From contig NZ_JAHRIB010000134.1 in NCBI RefSeq assembly GCF_019090165.1, forward strand, positions 1-63,455: a DNA stretch of 63,455 nt. The letters are read 5' to 3'. Positions 33,337-42,168 of the stretch are shown here, in pieces; positions within the stretch are counted from its first letter, which is position 1; the number at the start of each line of letters is the position of its first letter. The DNA comes from Streptomyces sp. BV286 (lineage in GTDB: Bacteria > Actinomycetota > Actinomycetes > Streptomycetales > Streptomycetaceae). Position numbers and translations under genes: made by a program. The notes below the pieces were generated by a model that worked only from the letters and a program-made list of their open reading frames with translations, did not search any database and had not been told where the DNA came from.

Positions 33337-35970
33337 TCAGAACAGGCTCAGCAGTGCCTCCGCCGGGTCCGTGAGGCCCTTTCCGCCGTTGGGTAGGGGC
33401 AGTTCGAACCACACCGTCTTCCCGCGGGGTGTACGGCGCGAGCCCCAGGCGGCGCTGAGGAGGCCCACGAGCTGGAGCCCCCGGCCGCCCTCGTCCGTGT
33501 CACGGGCCCGGCGGCGGCGGGGCTGGACGAGACCCGCGTCCCAGACCTCGCAGACCAGGGTGCGGTCGAGGAGGAGACGGAGGCGGATCTCGCCCTCGCC
33601 GTAGCGCAGGGCGTTGGTGACGAGTTCGCTGACGAGCAGTTCGGCCGTGTCGACGAGCGGCTCCAGGTCCCAGCCGACCAGTCGGTTGCGGGCGAACTCC
33701 CGGGCGCGGCCCACGCTGCGCGGCTCGCGCGGCAGGGTCCAGTCGCCCACCGACTCGGCGGGCAGCCCCTGGACACGTGCCATCAGCAGCGCGATGTCGT
33801 CCTCGCCGTGGTGCGTGTCCAGGGTGTTGAGGACGTGGTCGCAGACGTCCTCAAGAGGGTCGGAGGGGTCGACCAGAGCGCCCACGAGGGCCTGCAGGCC
33901 CTCGTCGAGGGGGTGGTCGCGCGATTCGACCAGGCCGTCCGTGTAGAGCGCCAGGAGGGCACCCTCGGGGAGTTCGACCTCGACCTCCTCGAACGGCTCG
34001 CCGCCGACGCCGAGCGGCATCCCCGGCGGCACGTCGAGCATGAGCGCGCTCTCGCCCGGCTCGACCAGGACCGGCGGGAGATGGCCGGCGTTGGCGAACG
34101 TACAGCGGCGGGTGACGGAGTCGTAGACCGCGTACACGCAGGTGGCGAGGTACACCTCGGAGAGGTCGGCGTCCCGGGACTGGCGGGCACCGCGCGTAGA
34201 TTGCTGGGTGCCTCCGGGCGTGCCGAGACCTCGGGCGATCTCGTCCAACGCGGAGAGGACCTCGGCCGGTTCGAGGTCGAGGAGGGCCAGGGTGCGTACG
34301 GCCGTGCGGAGTTCACCCATCGCGACGGCCGCCCGCAGGCCGCGCCCCATCACGTCGCCGACGACCAACGCGGTGCGGTGGCCCGGCAGTTCGATGACGT
34401 CGAACCAGTCGCCGCCGACCTCCGTGGCCGCGTTCCCGGGGAGATAGCGGCAGGCGATGTCCAGGCCGGAGGCCTCCGGGTCGCCGGGGGGCAGGAGGGA
34501 GCGCTGGAGGATGAGGGCGCGTTCGTGCTCGCGGCGGTAGAGGCGCGCGTTGTCCATGCAGACGGCGGCCCGGGCGGCCAGTTCGACCGCCAGGGCCCGG
34601 TCGCGCTCCCCGAACGGCTCGCTGCCCTTCGTACGGGAGAACTGGACGAGGCCGACGACCGTGTCGTGGGCGACCATCGGCACCGCGAGCGTGGACTGGA
34701 TCAGGCCGCCCTCCTCGGCGGCGACGGTCTGCGGCTTCGCGGTGCGCAGGGCGTCCGCGCAGGAGGAGTTGAAGGCGTAGTGGTGGACCGCTCCCACGTT
34801 CACGGGCTCCGGGCCGCCGATGAAGGGCGCGTCGGACACGGCGCTGGCGAAGGCGACGCGGCGCAGCTCGGCGCTGCCGTCGGCGAGGCCGGGCGGGGTC
34901 TCGTCACCGGCGAGCAGACCCTGGTAGAGGTCGACGGACGCCAGGTCGCAGAAGCCGGGGACGGCCACGTCGAGCAGTTCGCGGGCGGTGGTCTCCAGGT
35001 CGAGGGAGTTGCCTATGCGGGCGCCCGCCTCGTTCAGGAGGGCGAGATTGCGCCGGGCCTGGGCGGCCTCGCGCGCGGCTGCGCGGCGCGCCGTGATGTC
35101 GGTGCCGAGCCACGCGATGCCGATCGGGCGGCCCGAACCGCTGTGCACGCGATAGAGGTTGATGGACCAGTGGCGGCGCTCGGTGGAGCCGGGCACGGTG
35201 CCGGTGACCAGCATCTCGGTGACGGAGTCGCCCGTCTCCAGTACCCGGTGCAGTATCGCCGCGACACGCTCGGCCTCACCCGGCGACAGATAGTCCCTGA
35301 CGGTGCGGCCGCGGTGGTCGTCGACGGTGCCGCCGAAGGTCGAGGCGAACCGCTGGTTGGCGCGGCGGATCCGCAGGTCGGGGTCGATCAGGAGGAATCC
35401 GAAAGGAGATTGACCGAAAATGGCCTGCGAGGCGGCGAGGTCCGTCTCGATGCGACGCAGCGTGCGCACGTCCACGACGATGCACACGGCGGCCCGCTCG
35501 CCCTCCTCGGTCCGCGTCGGCATGACGTACACCTCGGCGAGTCCCTCGGTGACCCGGCCGGTGCCCTCGGGGTCGGGCAGCCGGAAGGGGACCACGCCGG
35601 TCCACTCCCTGCCGTCGAGCACCTCTGCCATCTTCCGCTGGCCGAAGTCGCGCCGGTCCTCGGCGACGAAGGCCGCGATGGGGTCCATGCCCACGGCACG
35701 ATCGGTCGGGATGCCGAAGAGCTGCTCGGCGCGCAGGCTCCACTGGTCGACGAGGCCGTCGGGGCCGATCGAGAACGAGGCGACCTTGATGTAGTCGTAG
35801 ATCGACCCGGGCGGACTGCTCTGCCACACGACCTCGCCGGGTGCCTCGCCCCACTGTTCGTCCGGCGCGCGGCCCGCTGTTGGCGTGCCGCCATCGCCTG
35901 TCGTCGCATCAGCCATCGCGCCGCCCGACGGGTCCTCGGACTCCGTGGCCTTCGCTGGTATCTCGCTCAC
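33337..35970 (-). CDS. PAS-PAS-GAF-PP2C-HATPase serine phosphatase (RsbU/SpoIIE type)
   Basis: An 877-residue cytoplasmic signalling protein. Domains in order: PAS about 55-175, PAS about 180-300, GAF about 315-480, SpoIIE-type PP2C about 500-720 with metal-binding GGDWFD (D521, D524) and GDVMGRG (D539), and an HATPase anti-sigma-like domain about 740-870 (ELVTNALRYGEG, RGLQLVG). GTG 35970 is chosen for GGAGG upstream; longer in-frame extension lacks coding bias. Such proteins dephosphorylate anti-sigma antagonists or carry a built-in kinase (family knowledge). Its target is not encoded beside it, but a free-standing HATPase protein gene lies 251 bp upstream on the same strand. Confidence 0.9.
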   Translation of the reverse strand: MSEIPAKATESEDPSGGAMADATTGDGGTPTAGRAPDEQWGEAPGEVVWQSSPPGSIYDYIKVASFSIGPDGLVDQWSLRAEQLFGIPTDRAVGMDPIAAFVAEDRRDFGQRKMAEVLDGREWTGVVPFRLPDPEGTGRVTEGLAEVYVMPTRTEEGERAAVCIVVDVRTLRRIETDLAASQAIFGQSPFGFLLIDPDLRIRRANQRFASTFGGTVDDHRGRTVRDYLSPGEAERVAAILHRVLETGDSVTEMLVTGTVPGSTERRHWSINLYRVHSGSGRPIGIAWLGTDITARRAAAREAAQARRNLALLNEAGARIGNSLDLETTARELLDVAVPGFCDLASVDLYQGLLAGDETPPGLADGSAELRRVAFASAVSDAPFIGGPEPVNVGAVHHYAFNSSCADALRTAKPQTVAAEEGGLIQSTLAVPMVAHDTVVGLVQFSRTKGSEPFGERDRALAVELAARAAVCMDNARLYRREHERALILQRSLLPPGDPEASGLDIACRYLPGNAATEVGGDWFDVIELPGHRTALVVGDVMGRGLRAAVAMGELRTAVRTLALLDLEPAEVLSALDEIARGLGTPGGTQQSTRGARQSRDADLSEVYLATCVYAVYDSVTRRCTFANAGHLPPVLVEPGESALMLDVPPGMPLGVGGEPFEEVEVELPEGALLALYTDGLVESRDHPLDEGLQALVGALVDPSDPLEDVCDHVLNTLDTHHGEDDIALLMARVQGLPAESVGDWTLPREPRSVGRAREFARNRLVGWDLEPLVDTAELLVSELVTNALRYGEGEIRLRLLLDRTLVCEVWDAGLVQPRRRRARDTDEGGRGLQLVGLLSAAWGSRRTPRGKTVWFELPLPNGGKGLTDPAEALLSLF

Positions 35971-36221
35971 GCGAACCGTCCCCTCCAGCTCACCGCGCCC
36001 GGCACCGGTCACCGGCAGCGGCTGCCCGCAGTATCCAGCACTACGGAGCCGCACAACACGGTGTTCACGATCACAGCACGGTCCCGATGCTTTTAGGACC
36101 GGCCGCGACCAACACTCCCAGTCTTCTAACCACCAGACACCCCGTCGAACCACCGACTCTGCCCGTCCTCGCCGCCCGGGGCGGACGGACCGCCCCGGGA
36201 CACCTTCCGACGGGCTCCCGG

Positions 36222-36680
36222 TCAGCCGGGCAGGGCCAGCTCGAACCACACCGTCTTGCCCGTCGCGCCCGGTCGGGTGCCCCAGCGGCGCGAGGAGTTC
36301 GCCACCAGCTGGAGCCCGCGGCCGCTTTCGTCCTCGGCCTGGGCCGCCCGTTCACGGGGCGGGTCGGGCAGGGGGTCGGAGACCTCCACGAGCAGGGCGT
36401 CGAGCGGTTCCGAGGGCCGTACGAGGCGGACGCCGATGGGGCCGGTGGCATGCCGCAGGGAATTGGTCACCAGCTCACTGACCAGCAGCGCGGTCACGTC
36501 CTGCAGGGAGTCGAGGCCCCAGGAGCGCAGCTGGCCCCGGACGGCGGTGCGGGCGGTCCTGACGGCGCCCGGGTCCGCGGGAAAGGTCCACTCGGCGACA
36601 TCGCCCTCGGTGTGGATCACGCAGATCACTCCCAGGCCAGAAGCGGACCGTGTCCGGTTTCGTGGGGTTAATTGGCACAT
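36222..36680 (-). CDS. Anti-sigma-factor-like HATPase protein
   Basis: About 152 residues with a single GHKL-type ATP-binding domain: N-box LLVSELVTNSLRHA, a D-containing middle region (VEVSDPLPDPP) and the glycine-rich DESGRGLQLVA box. Such proteins act as serine kinases and anti-sigma factors, or as stand-alone ATP-binding modules, very common in Streptomyces. ATG 36680 (MCQLTPRNRTRS) is used; GTG 36629 (VICVIHTEG) is an alternative, and neither has a convincing Shine-Dalgarno. Same strand as the multidomain phosphatase, so a partner-switch pair is possible (inference). Confidence 0.8.
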   Translation of the reverse strand: MCQLTPRNRTRSASGLGVICVIHTEGDVAEWTFPADPGAVRTARTAVRGQLRSWGLDSLQDVTALLVSELVTNSLRHATGPIGVRLVRPSEPLDALLVEVSDPLPDPPRERAAQAEDESGRGLQLVANSSRRWGTRPGATGKTVWFELALPG

Positions 36681-36941
36681 ACCCGATATCCCGGGCGGAG
36701 TACCGTGCGCGAGGGCGCACAGTGGCACGAACGGCGTACTCGGAGCTCGCACCAGTCACCACATGCGCCCCGCGAGGCCGAGCGTCCCACGTACGGTGCG
36801 CGTACCGCACCCCGCAGACTCGAGTGCACGAAGTTGCGATGGTCACACCTGGGTGACACCCTCCGCTTGCGGGGCCGCACCCCCGGACCCCCGGGATCCC
36901 GGCCCGGACGGCCCCGCTCCCGAACACGGGCGGGCCGGCTC

Positions 36942-37361
36942 TCACACCGCCGGAGCCCCGCTCCCCCAGGCCCTCCGCGCGACTTCGAGGACGGCGGCCA
37001 CGTCCTGGTCCAGCCAGTCGACGTCCCAGAGCTCGTCCGGCGTGAGCCAGCGCAGCTCGTCGTGGTCCTGGAGGGCCAGGGGCGCGGGCGAACCGGGCAG
37101 GAGGCGAGCGGTCCAGACATGCAGCACGTACGGCGGCTTCAGGGGAAACTCACCCGGCACCCGGCCGACCGGCTCCGACTCGACCCCCAGCTCCTCACGG
37201 AGCTCCCGGACCAGCGCCTGCTCGGGCGTCTCCCCCGGCTCGACCTTCCCGCCGGGCAGCTCCCAGCGCCCGGCCAGCTCCGCGGGGGCACTGCGACGCG
37301 CCGCGAGAAGGCGCCCGTCGCTCAGCACGGCGGCCCCCACCACCACGATCCGTTCGGTCAT
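36942..37361 (-). CDS. Nudix hydrolase (MutT-like)
   Basis: A 139-residue protein with a full Nudix box GKVEPGETPEQALVRELREE (about 38-57) giving G-x5-E-x7-REUXEEXGU. It starts MTERIVVVGAAVLSDGRLL, like small (d)CTP/8-oxo-dGTP type MutT proteins, so it likely cleaves a nucleoside triphosphate; the exact substrate is unknown. ATG 37361 has no Shine-Dalgarno but TAGGCT 7 nt upstream, implying a leaderless message. About 260 bp separate it from the HATPase gene downstream. Confidence 0.88.
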   Translation of the reverse strand: MTERIVVVGAAVLSDGRLLAARRSAPAELAGRWELPGGKVEPGETPEQALVRELREELGVESEPVGRVPGEFPLKPPYVLHVWTARLLPGSPAPLALQDHDELRWLTPDELWDVDWLDQDVAAVLEVARRAWGSGAPAV

Positions 37362-37368
37362 GCGCCGG

Positions 37369-37374
37369 AGCCTA
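37369..37374 (-). promoter_or_regulatory. -10 box for leaderless Nudix transcript
   Basis: TAGGCT on the minus strand, then CCGGCGC (7 nt), then the ATG at 37361. Confidence 0.4.
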
Positions 37375-37403
37375 CGGGAGCCGCGCGCAGCCCTTCGCGC
37401 CTG

Positions 37404-37586
37404 TCACCTGGCGCCGTTCTGCGCGATCCGCTCGACCCAGTACAGCTGCTTGTGCCCGCGGTCGTCGAGGCTGTCCGCGATCTTCTGGGCCTCGGCCCTG
37501 GTCGCGTACCTGCCGACGCGGTAGCGATTGCCGTTGTCGTCCTGTCGTATGACGAGCCAGGGAAGTGTGATCGTGCTGTCGTTCAT
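37404..37586 (-). CDS. SPOR-like small protein
   Basis: A 60-residue protein (MNDSTITLPWLVIRQDDNGN...) with alternating beta and helix pattern: a short strand WLVIRQ, NRYRVGRYATRAEAQKIADS typical of sporulation-repeat (SPOR)-like modules, then QLYWVERIAQ. No signal peptide, so cytoplasmic. ATG 37586 has GGAGGGG 4 nt upstream. Homologues annotated SPOR-domain protein are common in Streptomyces as I recall; a peptidoglycan-binding role is unlikely without export. Alone on the minus strand after the Nudix gene. Confidence 0.8.
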   Translation of the reverse strand: MNDSTITLPWLVIRQDDNGNRYRVGRYATRAEAQKIADSLDDRGHKQLYWVERIAQNGAR

Positions 37587-37705
37587 CGCGCCCCTCCGCT
37601 CCCCGCCCCCGGCTCGCGCCCAGCCCCGTCCCATAAGGAAACCGCAATCCGCATATGCCCGAGCCTACGCCTAACCTTCACGCAGCGAATACGGAATTTC
37701 ACAAA

Positions 37706-37770
37706 GAGGTACGCACGAGGTAAGCAACCGGCCAGGCCGGAGGGGGCGCATCCTCATGGATACGCCCCCT
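37706..37770. other. Direct repeat and hairpin in the 37587-37929 gap
   Basis: GAGGTA occurs at 37706-37711 and 37717-37722 (11-bp spacing, one helical turn). A hairpin AGGGGGCGCATCC/GGATACGCCCCCT (37741-37753, 37758-37770; one mismatch, 4-nt loop) lies beyond the GntR gene's stop and probably ends that transcript. No gene is seen in the 343-bp gap. Confidence 0.45.
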
Positions 37771-37929
37771 CGCACCGGCTCCGGGTCCCGCCAGCAGGAC
37801 GGGGACCGGGCACCGGCCCTCCGCGAGAACGACCGGATTCCACCGGCCCGCACGCCGCCTCTCCGGCCGCCACCCCGTCACTGCCGCGGCCCCGCGCCCC
37901 CGCAGCCCGCCGGCCGCCGGCCGTACGCC

Positions 37930-38682
37930 CTACTTCACCGGCAGGTGGTAGGCGATGCGGTACCGGTCCGCCGGCACGACCACGTCCGCCGTCTCCACCG
38001 GCCTGCCCGACGCGTAGTACGTCCGCTGGATGACGACCACGACATGCCCCGGCACGCCCCCCAGCGCCGACAGCTCCTCGGCCAGGCCGGGGCGGGCGCC
38101 CACCTCCTCCGTGACGTTGTCCACGATCACGTCGATGGCGGCCATGCGCTCGACCACTCCCATGCCGCCGAGCGGCCCCTCCTCCGGAAGCATCACCGGG
38201 GAGCGGCCCGTGACGGCGAGGGGCTCCCAGGAGGTGGAGAGCATCATCACCTCGCCCGCGTCCCGGAAGACGTACTTCGTGCACATCACGCGCTCACCGG
38301 CCTGGATACCGAGACGCTCGGCCACGCCGCCGCTCGCCTCCGCCTGCGCGCTGTGCGACTCCCAGGTGCCGCGCGCGGCAGGGTCGGCCTGCTCCTGGCG
38401 GAACGGGGTCGCGCCACTGTCGGGCCGGTACCCGGAGCGGGCGATACGGCGGGGCACCGGGCGCTCGCGCACATACGTCCCGGAGCCGGAGCGGCCCTCG
38501 ACCAGCCCCTCGGCCATCAGTACCTTGCGGGCCTCCAGGGCGACCGTGTCCGAGACCCCGTACTCCTCGCGGATTCTGGCCTGTGACGGGAGCCGGGTGT
38601 GCGGTGGCAGCGATCCGTCGACGATCTTCTTCCGAAGATCGCCTGCGACGCGCAGATACGCCGGCTGCTCACCGAATGTCAC
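37930..38682 (-). CDS. GntR-family regulator with UTRA domain (HutC type)
   Basis: A 250-residue regulator. A winged helix at about 8-72 (YLRVAGDLRKKIVDGSLPPH, TRLPSQARIREEYGVSDTV) is followed by a UTRA effector domain at about 95-245 (VMCTKYVFRDAGEVMMLSTS, YYASGRPVETADVVVPADRY). The effector is unknown; relatives sense sugars, amino acids or aromatic acids. GTG 38682 (VTFGEQPAYLR) is chosen for GGGAG 8 nt upstream. The promoter gap (38683-38829) contains GTTG-N9-CAAC around 38699-38715, a possible autoregulatory site. It stands alone, so the target is not given by context. Confidence 0.85.
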   Translation of the reverse strand: MTFGEQPAYLRVAGDLRKKIVDGSLPPHTRLPSQARIREEYGVSDTVALEARKVLMAEGLVEGRSGSGTYVRERPVPRRIARSGYRPDSGATPFRQEQADPAARGTWESHSAQAEASGGVAERLGIQAGERVMCTKYVFRDAGEVMMLSTSWEPLAVTGRSPVMLPEEGPLGGMGVVERMAAIDVIVDNVTEEVGARPGLAEELSALGGVPGHVVVVIQRTYYASGRPVETADVVVPADRYRIAYHLPVK

Positions 38683-38829
38683 TGGCCACTCCCGTCGAGT
38701 TGTACAGACAGCAACAGGGTGGCAACCGTGGGTTGTGCCAGGCAAGTGAAGGCCAGAGAATCACTCGATGTGATGACGGATCGCTGCCGAGGGCGTTACG
38801 CAGGCACTTTCTCCCCACTGCCGCCGTCT

Positions 38830-40122
38830 TCACACCTCGGCGCCGCTGCCTCCCGAGCCGTCCCCCGTACCGGCGTCCCCGCCGTCGCCCTCCTCGTAGG
38901 AAGGCGGAGGCGTCGACGCGAGGCCCAGGGCCTTGCGTGCCGTCACCGTCCTCTGCGGGTCGGTGAGGTCCAGTGCCTTGTCGTAGTGCTCGTGGAAGGC
39001 GTCGGCGTCGGCCGCCTTCGCCGCCTCGGCCCACTCCTCCTTCGCCGACTCCAGGTGCCCGACCAGCGCGGTGACCGGCTTTCGCGCGTCGGCGGGCCAC
39101 TCGTGCCCGCGGAGCAGGCCGACCTGCTCGGTGATGGCGCCCGAGACGCGGGCCGCCCACCGCTTGTGGCCGGGCAGGTCGTCCTCGACGTACTCCTCGT
39201 CGGGCACGGAGTCCATCGCCTCGTTGAGGACCTGGGCCGCTTTCAGGTAGGCAAGCTGGTCGGCGTCGAGAGTGGTGGCGTCCTGGCGCAGCGATCCGGT
39301 CAGGCCGCTCTTCCCGTCGACGTGGCCGAACAGGCAGCTGATCTCGCGGTCGCCGATACTCCAGCTGTCCCGGGTGGGCGTGAAGTAGTAGATGTCGACG
39401 TCGTCCGGGAGCGCCCACGAGTCCATCGCGTACGCGTACTGGAGCGTGTAGCACCTGTCGTCGGCGGCCTCGGTGATGGCGTCGTCACCGGGGTAACGGC
39501 TGTCCGCCATCTTGAAGTTCGCGAAGACCTCACCGTCGTGCTCGTCCTCGCACGACACCGTGTCCACGTCGTAGGCCATGCCCTCCAGGGAGCCGCCCGG
39601 CGTGTCGAAGCACTCGCCCTTGTCCACGGAGAAGGTGGCGCTGTCCTCGCTCGCTTCGCGCGCCCCCTCCTTGAAGCCCTCCCAGAACCCGGCCACGCCG
39701 CCGGTGGCGAGCGTGAGCGCGAGGAGGGCGGCACCGATGCCGGAGAGGACCATCCCGGCGACGGCCATGCCCTTGCCGCGCTCGCCCTTCCGCTTGATCT
39801 GCGCCAGCGCGAAGAGCCCGAGGACCAGCCCCACGAGCGGCAGGAAGCACAGGATGCCGAGCACGAGCGCCGCGATCGCGAGGCCGTTGACGGGCGCCGG
39901 GCCGCCGTACGGGGAGTATCCGTGCCCCCAGGGCTGGTGTCCGTACGGGTCCGGCCCCTGCGGCTGACCCGGATACCCCGGATACCCCGGATACCCCGGT
40001 GGGACCGGCTGTCCGGGATACGCGCCGTACGGACCCGGACCCGGGCCCGTACCCGCCGGCGGGTACTGCCCGTGCGGCTGCCCCTGGGGCTGCTGTGGCC
40101 CGGGGGGCGGGGGTATCTCCAC
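38830..40122 (-). CDS. DUF4190 / septum-formation-domain membrane protein
   Basis: A 430-residue protein. An N-terminal Pro/Gly/Gln/Tyr-rich cytoplasmic region (about 1-70, with PGYPGYPGYPGQP repeats) precedes two helices of a DUF4190 unit (about 78-100 and 120-145). After a third hydrophobic stretch, an extracytoplasmic domain has GECFDTPGG and VSCEDEHDGEVF, the Cys/His pattern of septum-formation proteins, and further Cys at DRCYTLQY and ISCLFG. The C-terminus is helical and ends in a Gly/Asp-rich tail. GTG 40122 has AGGAG about 11 nt upstream. A sensor or cell-envelope role is likely, but no activity can be given. Confidence 0.8.
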   Translation of the reverse strand: MEIPPPPGPQQPQGQPHGQYPPAGTGPGPGPYGAYPGQPVPPGYPGYPGYPGQPQGPDPYGHQPWGHGYSPYGGPAPVNGLAIAALVLGILCFLPLVGLVLGLFALAQIKRKGERGKGMAVAGMVLSGIGAALLALTLATGGVAGFWEGFKEGAREASEDSATFSVDKGECFDTPGGSLEGMAYDVDTVSCEDEHDGEVFANFKMADSRYPGDDAITEAADDRCYTLQYAYAMDSWALPDDVDIYYFTPTRDSWSIGDREISCLFGHVDGKSGLTGSLRQDATTLDADQLAYLKAAQVLNEAMDSVPDEEYVEDDLPGHKRWAARVSGAITEQVGLLRGHEWPADARKPVTALVGHLESAKEEWAEAAKAADADAFHEHYDKALDLTDPQRTVTARKALGLASTPPPSYEEGDGGDAGTGDGSGGSGAEV

Positions 40123-40320
40123 TAGTACCGTGCTCCTCGTCCGTGTGGTGATCCGAGCGCTGCCAGAACCGGCGTACGACGAGGGATGCCGACGTACGAC
40201 AGGCCGCATGGTAAGCGCGGGACGGACGGACACGGAACGCGGGGGACGAGCGCGACGATTCGGTCGGGCCGACGAGCGGCCCGACCGACCGTCACCGCTC
40301 AGGGGCGCGGTCCTGCGGGA

Positions 40321-41880
40321 TCAGAACTGCAGACCCCACGAGTTGACGTACCCGGTGTCGCGTGCGGCGTTGTCGCTCACCCGCAGGTTCCACGTCCCGT
40401 TGGCGGCCTCGGACGAGGCGTTCACCGTGTACGTGGTGTTGATGTTGTCCGTCGAACCGCCCGTGCCGTACGCCTTCAGCGTGTAGGCCGTCCCGTCGGG
40501 GGCGATCAGCTGGACCTGGAGGTCACCGATGTAGGTGTGGACGATGTTCACCGGCACGCTCAGGGCGGCGGGCGCGTTGCCCGTGACTCCGCTCACCGTG
40601 ACCGGGGAGTTCACGGTGGAGTTGTCGGCGATCGCGTAGTCCGCGGTGTTCTCGAAGAGGTCGCCCGGCGGCGGGGTCGTGCCGCCGCCGACCTTCAGCA
40701 GACGGTTCGGGGAGCCGGTGCCGGGGCTGGTGACGACTCCGGTGGTGGCCGCGTTGACCAGCGCGCTCTGGACGGCGGACGGGCTCGCGGTGGGGTTGTC
40801 CGCCAGGTGGAGCGCGGCGGCTCCGGCGACGTGCGGGGTCGCCATCGACGTACCGGAGATGGTGTTGGTGGCGCTGTCGCTCGTGCCCCAGCTGGAGGTG
40901 ATGGAGGAGCCGGGGGCGAAGAGGTCGAGGACCGCGCCGTAGTTGGAGTAACTGGCCCTGGCGTCGGTGCTGGTGGTGGCGCCGACGGTGATGGCCTCGG
41001 TGACGCGGGCGGGTGAGCGCGTCGAGGCGTTCGTCGACTCGTTGCCGGCCGCGACGGCGTAGGTGACGCCGGAGGCGATGGAGTTGCGTACGGCGGTGTC
41101 GATCGCGGTGTCGGCACCACCACCCAGGCTCATGTTGGCGACGGCCGGCTTGACGGCGTTGGTCGTCACCCAGTCGATGCCCGCGACGACCTGCGCTGTG
41201 GTGCCCTGGCCGGAGTTGTTCAGCACACGGACGCCGACGATCTTCGCCTTCTTGGCGACGCCGTACGCGGTGCCGCCGACCGTGCCGGCGACGTGCGTGC
41301 CGTGGCCGTGACCGTCCTGGGCGGTGTTGTCGTTGTCGACGGCGTCGTAGCCGTAGGAGGCCCGGCCGCCGAAGTCGGTGTGGGTGATGCGGACGCCGGT
41401 GTCGATGATGTAGGCGGTGACGCCCTCACCGGCGGTGTCGTCGTAGGTGTAGCTCTGGTTGAGCGGGAGGGCCGCCTGGTCGATGCGGTCCAGGCCCCAG
41501 GAGGGCGGGTTGGGCTGGGTCGTCTCGATCGAGAGGACACGGTTCTGGACGACGGAGGCGACGGCCGGGTCGGCGGCGAACTTCTTCGCCTCGGCCGCGT
41601 CGGCCTCGACGGCGTAGCCGTTCAGCGCCTTCTTGTACGTGCGCTCGATGGTGGCGCCGTACTCCTTCGCCAGGGCCCTGCCCTCGGCGGAACCGGCCTT
41701 CGCGGCGTCCGCGTGGAGCGTCACGATGTAGCTGTTCGCGATCGCGTCGGGCGCGCCCGCGTACTGGATCCGGCCTTCGGTGTCCGCGGCCTGGGCCGGG
41801 AGCGCGGAGATGATGCCGGCAACGAGTGCCGCCGAGCCGATACCGGCAAGTCTTCGCCGGGCATGACGCATCACTGCCAT
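40321..41880 (-). CDS. Secreted subtilisin-like serine protease with P-domain
   Basis: A 519-residue preproprotein. Sec signal (MAVMRHARRRLAGIG...ALPAQAA, cleavage near 31); I9-type propeptide about 45-125 (NSYIVTLHADA); S8 catalytic domain about 130-400 with Asp in AYIIDTGV, His in GHGTHVAGT and Ser in SGTSMATPHVAG, and oxyanion Asn in AAGNES; a Gly/Pro linker; and a C-terminal proprotein-convertase P-domain (about 425-519, IGDLQVQLIAPDG, GTWNLRVSDNA). Secreted, broad-specificity protease supplying peptides. ATG 41880 has AGGAGG 8 nt upstream. Confidence 0.93.
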   Translation of the reverse strand: MAVMRHARRRLAGIGSAALVAGIISALPAQAADTEGRIQYAGAPDAIANSYIVTLHADAAKAGSAEGRALAKEYGATIERTYKKALNGYAVEADAAEAKKFAADPAVASVVQNRVLSIETTQPNPPSWGLDRIDQAALPLNQSYTYDDTAGEGVTAYIIDTGVRITHTDFGGRASYGYDAVDNDNTAQDGHGHGTHVAGTVGGTAYGVAKKAKIVGVRVLNNSGQGTTAQVVAGIDWVTTNAVKPAVANMSLGGGADTAIDTAVRNSIASGVTYAVAAGNESTNASTRSPARVTEAITVGATTSTDARASYSNYGAVLDLFAPGSSITSSWGTSDSATNTISGTSMATPHVAGAAALHLADNPTASPSAVQSALVNAATTGVVTSPGTGSPNRLLKVGGGTTPPPGDLFENTADYAIADNSTVNSPVTVSGVTGNAPAALSVPVNIVHTYIGDLQVQLIAPDGTAYTLKAYGTGGSTDNINTTYTVNASSEAANGTWNLRVSDNAARDTGYVNSWGLQF

Positions 41881-41899
41881 CTGAGGATCCTCCTCAATC

Positions 41900-41974
41900 G
41901 GTGGTGCGCTGGTGGGGGGTGGTGCGGATGGGGCACACACGGTGGTGCGGTCGAGCACTCACGAGGTGGTGCGG
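41900..41974. promoter_or_regulatory. Four GGTGGTGCG direct repeats upstream of the protease gene
   Basis: GGTGGTGCG(G) occurs at 41900, 41918, 41941 and 41965 (spacings 18, 23, 24 bp), just upstream of the protease ribosome-binding site. On the protease strand it reads CCGCACCACC. A repeated activator or repressor site, or a 5'-leader element, is possible. The gap 41881-42168 has no gene. Confidence 0.45.
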
Positions 41975-42156
41975 TTCGCACGGGCACAGGGGCACACGGG
42001 CACGTCAAAGGCAGGTACATGCCAAATTGTTCGACAAGCCGACCCTGCGCTCAGCCGAAAGATTGGGGCTTCCACAGGAATTGCACAAGAGGCCTGCACA
42101 CACGTAACGCAGCTGCCATATGCCAGCCATGACAGTCCGTCACCAATCGGGGCATC

Positions 42157-42162
42157 TAACCT
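42157..42162 (+). promoter_or_regulatory. -10 box for leaderless threonine-synthase-like transcript
   Basis: TAACCT, then GCGGGG (6 nt), then ATG at 42169. No ribosome-binding site at normal distance. Confidence 0.5.
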
Positions 42163-42168
42163 GCGGGG

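Noticed and set aside
36860..36941. CCGGGATCCCGG palindrome and GC-rich stretch as an operator
   Set aside because: It lies just past the Nudix stop in a run of C/G-rich sequence, where such palindromes are expected; better read as a weak terminator area.
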